Shown here in pieces: positions 1-5,162 of a stretch of 5,162 nt of DNA (position 1 is the stretch's first letter; each line of letters starts with the position of its first letter). Origin of the DNA: an uncultured Clostridia bacterium (lineage in GTDB: Bacteria; Bacillota_A; Clostridia; UMGS1840; HGM11507); contig CAKRUL010000125.1 of assembly GCA_934403665.1 (NCBI GenBank), positions 1 to 5,162 on the forward strand, written 5' to 3'. The notes under the pieces are model-generated. The model saw only the letters and a list, made by a program, of their open reading frames with translations. It was not told the origin of the DNA and ran no database searches. The position numbers were made by a program, and so were the translations under genes.

Positions 1-1
1 A

Positions 2-154
2 GAACAGAAAATGGTTTTGGATTACATGATGACAATTGATATCCGAAGCATTGCAAACAGTGTGATGCAGGAGCTTTTCCGCCAGCTGGCGATGAAATTT
101 GAATTTGAGATACAGGGAAACAAACCAAACAATCATACGGAGGTGTTGGCATGA
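2..154 (+). CDS. 3' end of an unrecognised gene (5' truncated), translationally coupled to the giant surface protein
   Basis: Of the three forward frames only this one stays open across the left edge; it gives 50 residues and ends at TGA 152-154. The visible peptide begins EQKMVLDYMMTIDIR, continues with a probably helical stretch (SIANSVMQELFRQLAMKF), then a short hydrophilic tail ending NNHTEVLA. There is an ATG at 11, but too little sequence lies before it to show a ribosome-binding site, so I treat the gene as continuing upstream. I do not recognise the family. No membrane segment, signal peptide or catalytic motif is visible in this piece. The stop overlaps the start of the next gene by 4 bases (ATGA), and the next gene's ribosome-binding site lies inside this one. 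That arrangement implies one operon and possibly a shared function, for example in secretion or surface assembly, but this is inference only. It could also be a complete small protein starting at ATG 11. Confidence 0.72.
   Translation, partial: EQKMVLDYMMTIDIRSIANSVMQELFRQLAMKFEFEIQGNKPNNHTEVLA
139..144 (+). promoter_or_regulatory. Shine-Dalgarno site (GGAGGT) for the giant surface protein gene
   Basis: GGAGGT is a near-perfect match to the anti-Shine-Dalgarno sequence, 6 bases before ATG 151. It lies inside the last codons of the upstream gene. It fixes the start: in the same frame there are stops at 100-102 and 106-108, and no other ATG, GTG or TTG between them and 151. No separate promoter is visible between the two genes, so transcription presumably comes from upstream of the window. 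Confidence 0.88.
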
Positions 155-228
155 GAGGAAAACGTTTTTGGAGCATGGCACTTGTGGTTTTTATGCTGGC
201 GGGCTTGCTTCCTCAGTCTGCGTTTGCC
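151..228 (+). other. Sec signal peptide of the giant surface protein
   Basis: Residues 1-26 have a basic n-region (Arg2, Lys4, Arg5), a hydrophobic core (about residues 6-20, FWSMALVVFMLAGLL), and a polar end with Pro21 and Ala24-Phe25-Ala26. The A-x-A pattern fits signal peptidase I cleavage before Asp27. There is no cysteine after the core, so this is not a lipoprotein signal. The mature protein would start DNMDFGG. Confidence 0.93.
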
Positions 229-3200
229 GATAACATGGATTTTGGCGGCAGAAGTCAGATGAATTGGAAGGATGCGTCCAAAGGCTGGGGAACCGTCAGG
301 CTGACAGAAGGAAAAATTCTGAAAGCCGGCGAAGGTGACAAGCTGGAGAACATCGGAAGCGGCAAATCGGTATTCAATCAGTTCCGCTTCAACAGAGGAA
401 AAGATTTCTATGACGGCTCCAGTGACAGTGCAACGTTTGCTTATGATTCCTATCAGTCGGATTACGGCGCAGAGCTTTCGGGCGGAAAGTATTTTTATGC
501 CGTGTATAACAATGCAAACGACAGGAACAATTATAAGCTGGATTTTGCCGCCAGATTTGACAGTGACCTTCAGCAGCTGATCCGCAAAGGGGACATCGAG
601 GTTGCTGTGGTTGCGGAAACCAACAACTATAAGGGAACGACCAACAAGCAAAGAGGCGTCGCAAACCTCCGCTTTTATTCCCGGGCATCTTCGATTCAGC
701 AGGAAATCACCACGCCGGAGAACTGGCATGACGGAGTACGGACGGTGAGCGCCGATTGGATTAAGCTGAATTCTGATATTACCCGCATGATGCTGAATCT
801 GCGTTCCAGCAGAAAAGGTCTGAAAAAATTCAATAAAAGCTCCGTTCAGAAGGTTCGGGTTTTCCTGCGCGACAGTGTAGGCCCTGCAGTGAAATCCTGC
901 GGCATTGAAAGCGGTGATTTCACCACCCGGAAAAATGTGAATGGGGACACGGTGCAGACCTTGCGTGTCGGGCAGAAGGTGCGCTATTATGTTCAGTTTG
1001 ACGAAAAGGTTGCCGTCAAAGACACCGATAAACTGAAACTGCGTTTGCAGGCAGATCCTCAGAAAAACACCGACAAGACAAAATTTGACGCAAAGTTCAT
1101 AGAGATCAAGGGCGATAAGGCAATCTTTGAATATGAAGTTCCCGATAACACCAACAATGTCGATGGGGAATTGACTGTTTTTCTGACGCCGTCCAAGCTG
1201 ATTTGCGGCAAGGAATGCATTACGGATGTTGCAGGAAATGCTTTGAAAGACGATGCGGTCAGCGGTTATTATTCCAACGATACCAAAACCGTGGACGATA
1301 CCTATACACGAATCAACAAGCGCGCTTTTGAGGAGAACAGCAAGAAATTCTATCCTCCCGTCAGCCCGATGAAGGATCAGGCTTGTAACCTTTATGGGAG
1401 CATCCCACAGGAGATTATCGGAAGCAACGGGCCGCAGCCGACGGTGTTTGCAAAGGGCAGCAAAACCGGTCCGATTTTCCGCATCGTGCTGGATGAGGAA
1501 ATCCAAAAAGCACAGCTGACATCCAACACCAAACTGAAATTGCAGGTTTACGGACCGGATAAAAAGAAAGTGGACGGGAAATATGTGTACGCGAACCTTG
1601 TGGGAGCAAGGGTAGTCGGCGTGAACGGAAATGTTCAGGCAAAAGGGATCAAATCCGATGCGCATACAGAGCTTTATTTCCGGTACCTTCCGGAAGAAAT
1701 TCCGGGTTATCCCATCTATCAGCTGGATTTTGCAGGTTCTTACGGCCGGGACGGCGCGTTCACCTTTGATGAGGATGCCATCACCTGCAACGGAAGCAAA
1801 CTGCGCAATATTTCCGACATGGAGGTTAACGGAACATATCTGAAGGTGCCGAGTACATACCGCAGTCTGTTGCCGCTCAGCATCGGTATTCGGGTAGACA
1901 CCGAGGCGCCGAAGCTGGCAGAACAGAATATCAGTCAGAAATGGGCATCGAAGTTCCAGGCAAACACCAATCTCGTGTTTGAAGATGCCGGCGGATTAAA
2001 TTTCACTAAGGGTGCAGAGGCTTCCATTGTTTATTATGATGCGCAGGGAGTGAAACGCTGGCTGAAAACCAGCCTGGAGGGTTCTAATGCGATTAAGGAT
2101 ACCCTGATGCTTCCGTTAAACCGCAATTCGGGGGCGAAAACCAAGGCGTCTATTGACCTGAGCACCATACGCCTGCTCAAAGAATACCCGGCGGATTACG
2201 ATTTGTATCTGGAATACACCGTGTATGACGAGGCTGGAAATGCTTCGGGCAATATCAATCAGAAGAATCTCCGGCTGTATTTGGACAATACCGCACCCGT
2301 TGTCAAAAGTGTGGAAGAAATTCGCAGAAACCGGGATTTGACGGTGAAATATCATGTGACCGATACGGGAATCGGTCAGATCGATCCCTTTATTGAATAT
2401 ATTCTGAAAAATCATGAGAAAGATACCGAAGAAACGCTGAATACCGAGGATAACCGTCAGGAAATCAACATCAATGCGAAAGAGGACAGCTATGACAGAT
2501 GGCAGGTGTTCGCAAAATTCAGAGATATGGTGGGCAACATCAGTGAGTGGTTTTCCTCCGGGATCTATGCCACTGCATCCAGAAATCTGCAGTTTGAACT
2601 TATGGACAGCGCGGACAGCATCGTTTCGGATCAACATCATATCACCGTGAATTTGCAAAAACCGATCGATACGAAAAATGTCGCCTTTGAGGTGCAGTAC
2701 GGTTGGAAACGCGGCGGACGCGCGGTTCTTTCGGATGCAAAAACCACGAAGACCTTCAACAGTGCGGAGGAATTCACTTCGTTTAACTTTGCAAGCGAAG
2801 CCATCCAAAAAGAATATAACAACGGCGAAATGTTTGACGGAGAGTTTACTCTGGTGATGAACACTGTTTTGAAACCGGATAACTTCTCGCAGAAGCATAC
2901 GCAGAGCTTTTATTTCGACACCAAGGCTCCGGAGGGAGTCATCACGGTAAACAAAGCAAGAAACGGCGTCAATCCGTCCTATGATATTATCTATTCTCTG
3001 TATGACGATGCATCGCAGTATAACGACGGTGCCTATGTCAAAGAGAAAAACATTGATTTCTCGGAAGGAAATGCACCGGAAATGACCCTGTTCATCGGGC
3101 AGAATGCGGTGGAGACCTATCCGCTTACCACCTTCCTGTCCTCCCAGACCATCAACTTCTTTGAGAAGTTTGCGGAGAACGAAAGTTATCGGGAGGAAAC

Positions 3201-5162
3201 CGCGGCGCATGTTGAGATCACCATGCAGGATACCTTCGGTCACAGGACGACCCTCAAAAGCGAAGAGATGGCAATTGACTTCAAAGCACCGGAGATTACG
3301 GAAATCAAGGTGGAACCTTCCGGATTGGTCAAACGGGATGAGAATACCTATATCATCAACAGCTTTAAAGACATTTCCTCCATTACAGCTGTGATGCAGG
3401 ACAATGTCAACGATAAACTGGATGTAACATTCATTCAGAATGGTTTCTATACCACAAAAAGAGTCGAGAAAGAAGCGGGCACTTCGGAATACCGTTATAC
3501 CGTTTCCAATCCTCTGCAGAGCGATTTTTACACAACGTATGAGGACGGCGCGACAAAATATGTCTATCCCTTCTATGTAAAAGACATGGGGGGAAATCTC
3601 GCGGACAAATCGGTTTCCTTTGTAGTGGACAGCACGGAGCCGACCATTCACTTTGTCAATATGGAAAACATCAATCATATGACCAATGCACAGAGTGCTT
3701 CCGTAGAATTGCAGTATCGGTATGACGGTTACGAGACTGCGGATGACATGAAAATTACCGTGTCGGGTGCGGAAATCGAGGATCAGAGCGAAATCGGACG
3801 CATCAAGCTGAAGGTCACCAACAACGGAACGGTGAAAGTGAATATCAGCGATCCGGTCGGAAAAACCGATGAGAAGAGCTTTGAGGTCAGCTGCTTTGAC
3901 CGCGAAAATCCGGTAATCAGCTTTGATTCCGCAGTTCAGACGCCTGAGAGCGGCGCTGCAAAATACGGTGAAATTACCGTATCGGCAAGTGACAACCACT
4001 CGTTAACGGTTTTGGGAATGGCAATTACGAAAGATACCCCTTTGGATACTGACTTTTTCGAGGAAGCCGCTTCCAGCCGTATCATCAAAAGCACAATCGG
4101 CGAGGATGGAGAAATCACCGATCCGGTTTATGCGGAAAACGGCTATTTCGGAGATCCGACCGGCACGGCATATGCATCGATTCTTCCGGTTCACACCGTT
4201 GGAAGCACCGGCATCGCTGCAAGCTATAAGCTGGTATACGGCGCTCTGCCCGATGGCGTATACGGTGTGTATGCACGGGTAGCAGACGATGCAGGCAACA
4301 TCACCACACAGAAACTGACAGAAATTCAGACCACGGCGGCGACAGCAGATGCAAACACCGAATATACGCCGGGCAAGGAAACGCCGACAGGCGGAGCTGT
4401 CACGGCACGGATTACTTCGGACATACCGGTTCGTCTGATGGGCGGCACCAATGCGGACGACAATATCGATGCCATGAAAGAAAATGCAAGAAAGAGCCGC
4501 CAGAAGGGGTATACCTATACGTTTAACAGCGTAACAACCACCCTCAGCTATGCGGATGCCATTGCAAGATACAACGACATTGTGGCAAAATACCTCTCCG
4601 GAGATGCGTCGCAGCTGACAGAGGAGGAGCGGTATCTTGTCCGGTACAATCCGACGGATTACGAAAATTCCGGAAGATACACCGGTTATCTGACAGATGC
4701 ACAGTATCTGGAGCCGGTTGGGGATATGTATGATTATCTTTTGAATACCTGTCTGACTCCCATGGTTTATAACTACGAAACCGGTTGCAGTGAATTCGAT
4801 ACCACGCAGGACAGTTATTATGTCATCGTGTCGGATGCAGAATATGAGAACGAAGTGCGCGGCATGTTCATGGATTATTTTGAAGGCGGAGAGATGCCGG
4901 GCACAGAGAAACCCATCATAGAGGTTCCTGATTTTCCGCGCGACGGACTGGATTTAATGAAATACGGCGAAAATGGGGAGAATTTTGACAACTGGCAGGT
5001 TCCGGTGGAAATCGACCTCACGAAGCTGCAGAAGGTCGGCGAAGAACGCACGGACGATGCCTATGAAATTTTGAATCCGTTCTGCGGCAAAGACGGCGTT
5101 ACGGCAGATGAACTGAGAACTGTGTTTGATTCAGACTTTGATCTGTCTCTGCTTTCCTATTC
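151..5162 (+). CDS. Giant secreted multi-domain Ig-like repeat protein, probable surface adhesin or stalk (3' truncated)
   Basis: A single forward frame runs from ATG 151 to the window edge with no stop, giving at least 1,670 residues. The order is: signal peptide 1-26 (cleavage after Ala-Phe-Ala); beta-rich N-terminal region about 30-240; about nine Ig-like beta-sandwich modules about 241-1390; a Thr/Ala/Pro/Gly-rich linker about 1391-1415; a non-Ig region with helical stretches about 1440-1670, still open. Module borders show D-x-x-A-P-like linkers (D241, D583, D712, D923, D1043, D1160, D1250), and D-x-x-G-N-like turns near module ends. This pattern is known from bacterial Ig-like repeats of cell-surface adhesins and biofilm proteins. 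It is therefore predicted to be exported by Sec and to act outside the cell as a stalk or binding protein; the ligand is unknown. Only nine cysteines are visible. No catalytic residues, LPXTG motif, SLH domain or anchor helix are seen, but the C-terminus is missing. The start is supported by GGAGGT 6 bases upstream and ATGA overlap with the preceding gene. Being an exported protein is well supported; the adhesin role is inference. Confidence 0.95.
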   Translation, partial: MRGKRFWSMALVVFMLAGLLPQSAFADNMDFGGRSQMNWKDASKGWGTVRLTEGKILKAGEGDKLENIGSGKSVFNQFRFNRGKDFYDGSSDSATFAYDSYQSDYGAELSGGKYFYAVYNNANDRNNYKLDFAARFDSDLQQLIRKGDIEVAVVAETNNYKGTTNKQRGVANLRFYSRASSIQQEITTPENWHDGVRTVSADWIKLNSDITRMMLNLRSSRKGLKKFNKSSVQKVRVFLRDSVGPAVKSCGIESGDFTTRKNVNGDTVQTLRVGQKVRYYVQFDEKVAVKDTDKLKLRLQADPQKNTDKTKFDAKFIEIKGDKAIFEYEVPDNTNNVDGELTVFLTPSKLICGKECITDVAGNALKDDAVSGYYSNDTKTVDDTYTRINKRAFEENSKKFYPPVSPMKDQACNLYGSIPQEIIGSNGPQPTVFAKGSKTGPIFRIVLDEEIQKAQLTSNTKLKLQVYGPDKKKVDGKYVYANLVGARVVGVNGNVQAKGIKSDAHTELYFRYLPEEIPGYPIYQLDFAGSYGRDGAFTFDEDAITCNGSKLRNISDMEVNGTYLKVPSTYRSLLPLSIGIRVDTEAPKLAEQNISQKWASKFQANTNLVFEDAGGLNFTKGAEASIVYYDAQGVKRWLKTSLEGSNAIKDTLMLPLNRNSGAKTKASIDLSTIRLLKEYPADYDLYLEYTVYDEAGNASGNINQKNLRLYLDNTAPVVKSVEEIRRNRDLTVKYHVTDTGIGQIDPFIEYILKNHEKDTEETLNTEDNRQEININAKEDSYDRWQVFAKFRDMVGNISEWFSSGIYATASRNLQFELMDSADSIVSDQHHITVNLQKPIDTKNVAFEVQYGWKRGGRAVLSDAKTTKTFNSAEEFTSFNFASEAIQKEYNNGEMFDGEFTLVMNTVLKPDNFSQKHTQSFYFDTKAPEGVITVNKARNGVNPSYDIIYSLYDDASQYNDGAYVKEKNIDFSEGNAPEMTLFIGQNAVETYPLTTFLSSQTINFFEKFAENESYREETAAHVEITMQDTFGHRTTLKSEEMAIDFKAPEITEIKVEPSGLVKRDENTYIINSFKDISSITAVMQDNVNDKLDVTFIQNGFYTTKRVEKEAGTSEYRYTVSNPLQSDFYTTYEDGATKYVYPFYVKDMGGNLADKSVSFVVDSTEPTIHFVNMENINHMTNAQSASVELQYRYDGYETADDMKITVSGAEIEDQSEIGRIKLKVTNNGTVKVNISDPVGKTDEKSFEVSCFDRENPVISFDSAVQTPESGAAKYGEITVSASDNHSLTVLGMAITKDTPLDTDFFEEAASSRIIKSTIGEDGEITDPVYAENGYFGDPTGTAYASILPVHTVGSTGIAASYKLVYGALPDGVYGVYARVADDAGNITTQKLTEIQTTAATADANTEYTPGKETPTGGAVTARITSDIPVRLMGGTNADDNIDAMKENARKSRQKGYTYTFNSVTTTLSYADAIARYNDIVAKYLSGDASQLTEEERYLVRYNPTDYENSGRYTGYLTDAQYLEPVGDMYDYLLNTCLTPMVYNYETGCSEFDTTQDSYYVIVSDAEYENEVRGMFMDYFEGGEMPGTEKPIIEVPDFPRDGLDLMKYGENGENFDNWQVPVEIDLTKLQKVGEERTDDAYEILNPFCGKDGVTADELRTVFDSDFDLSLLSY
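238..870 (+). other. Unassigned beta-rich N-terminal region of the giant protein
   Basis: Residues about 30-240 lie between the signal peptide and the first Ig-type linker. The region alternates hydrophobic and polar residues and is rich in aromatics, Asn and Gly (for example GGKYFYAVYNNANDRNNYKL at 111-130). It has a Lys/Arg-rich stretch near the end (SSRKGLKKFNKSSVQKVRV, 218-236). It contains no cysteine and no motif I recognise. The length and composition would suit a beta-sandwich or jelly-roll ligand-binding domain at the exposed tip, but this is inference. No enzyme active-site motif is visible. Confidence 0.5.
871..1896 (+). other. First two Ig-like modules, divergent and longer than the later ones
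   Basis: Residues 241-582. The first module opens with RDSVGPAVKS, a variant of the D-x-x-A-P linker. It contains a strand-like GQKVRYYVQFDEKV and ends near D359-V-A-G-N363. That combination is typical of bacterial Ig-like domains describing a strand followed by a closing turn. Cys250, Cys352 and Cys356 fall in this one module, so a disulphide is possible. The second unit, about 405-582, begins after a linker rich in Lys, Tyr and Pro. It has strand-like stretches (IFRIVLDEEI, TKLKLQVYG, YPIYQLDFAG) but lacks a D-x-x-G-N turn, so its Ig assignment is weaker. It leads into the linker at D583. Confidence 0.6.
1897..4299 (+). other. Tandem Ig-like repeat array of about seven modules
   Basis: Residues 583-1383. 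Modules begin with the linkers VDTEAP (583), LDNTAP (712), FDTKAP (923), DFKAP (1043), VDSTEP (1160) and FDRENP (1250); a further border is likely near residue 812. Most end in a turn: D693-EAGN, D792-MVGN, D1027-TFGH, D1145-MGGN, D1234-PVGK, D1379-DAGN. In known bacterial Ig-like families this turn precedes the last strand, which runs directly into the next linker, as here. Modules are 90-140 residues long and quite different from each other in sequence, and I see no DNA-level tandem repeat. The 712 module carries TVKYHVTDTGIGQIDPFIEY, typical of the fold. The likely role is a rigid extracellular stalk. Confidence 0.82.
4318..5162 (+). other. Post-repeat C-terminal region: linker plus unassigned, partly helical segment (truncated)
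   Basis: Residues about 1391-1670. First comes a flexible Thr/Ala/Pro/Gly linker (TTAATADANTEYTPGKETPT, 1394-1413). A short strand-like stretch follows, then a region of likely helices: DNIDAMKENARKSRQKG, SYADAIARYNDIVAKYL, and TEEERYLVRYNPTDYE. It also contains many Tyr and Asp residues, a Cys1534/Cys1546 pair, a Pro/Gly/Glu-rich stretch (EGGEMPGTEKPIIEVPDFP, about 1576-1594) and an acidic end. None of the D-x-x-A-P linkers occurs here, so the Ig array has stopped. I do not recognise the fold. It could be a functional head, an assembly domain or the approach to a wall anchor beyond the window. Confidence 0.5.

Noticed and set aside
1..150. Promoter directly upstream of the giant gene
   Set aside because: The region is coding for the upstream gene, and no convincing -35/-10 pair at proper spacing was seen; the 4-base overlap argues for read-through transcription.
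133..1665. Long open reading frame on the reverse strand (510 codons)
   Set aside because: It lies exactly antisense and in codon register with the forward gene, so it exists only because the forward codons lack TTA, CTA and TCA. Its product is rich in Cys, His, Ile and Arg with no recognisable domain, and the forward frame has a signal peptide, a ribosome-binding site and coherent Ig-like motifs.
3104..3394. Short forward-strand frame in another register (96 codons)
   Set aside because: It is nested within the giant gene, has Arg/Ser/Pro-rich shadow-like composition and no clear ribosome-binding site.
1897..3912. DNA-level tandem repeats underlying the Ig-like modules
   Set aside because: Similarity is only at the level of short protein motifs (linker and closing turn); reading the module borders shows no long repeated nucleotide stretch.
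3963..3982. Perfect 7-base inverted repeat (ATACGGT, 6-base loop, ACCGTAT)
   Set aside because: It is inside the coding sequence, has no T-tract after it and is not GC-rich, so it is not a convincing terminator. A stem of this size is expected by chance in 5 kb.
2116..3999. Long open reading frame on the reverse strand (627 codons)
   Set aside because: Same register effect: its stop is the complement of the forward TTA at 2116-2118. The translation has the irregular composition of a shadow frame and matches no family I know.
5083..5130. Possible EF-hand or dockerin-like calcium loop (KDGVTADEL)
   Set aside because: The D-G and E-L elements recall an EF-hand, but the upstream Asp/Asn ligands are missing and the spacing to the final acidic residue does not fit. 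A similar GEDGEITD near 4099-4122 also lacks the full ligand set.

Overview
The window looks like chromosomal or accessory DNA of a Gram-positive bacterium, most likely a commensal-type Clostridia (Lachnospiraceae/Oscillospiraceae-like). The grounds are a strong GGAGGT ribosome-binding site, balanced base composition, codon use rich in CTG, GAA, AAA, GCA and CCG with very few TTA/CTA/TCA codons, and a Gram-positive style signal peptide. The taxonomic call is inference; no marker gene is present.

Layout: bases 2-154 hold the 3' end of an unrecognised gene whose start lies outside the window. Its TGA stop overlaps the ATG of the next gene (ATGA, 151-154), so the two are almost certainly co-transcribed and probably translationally coupled. 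From 151 to the last base there is one uninterrupted forward reading frame of at least 1,670 codons. It is cut off by the window edge, so its C-terminus and any cell-wall anchor cannot be seen.

The giant protein starts with a Sec signal peptide (residues 1-26). Next come a beta-rich N-terminal region of about 210 residues, then a string of about nine Ig-like beta-sandwich modules (about residues 241-1390). The modules are joined by D-x-x-A-P-type linkers and most end with a D-x-x-G-N turn. After these follow a Thr/Ala/Pro/Gly linker and a non-Ig region with likely helices, which runs off the window. This is the architecture of an extracellular, probably surface-displayed, stalk or adhesin-like protein. 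No catalytic domain, sortase motif, SLH domain or transmembrane anchor is visible in the part present.

No RNA gene, mobile element, CRISPR array, DNA repeat or transcription terminator could be supported. Long open frames on the reverse strand are shadows of the forward gene. I do not see a new multi-gene system here. The interest lies in the giant protein itself, its unassigned N- and C-terminal regions, and its coupled upstream partner.
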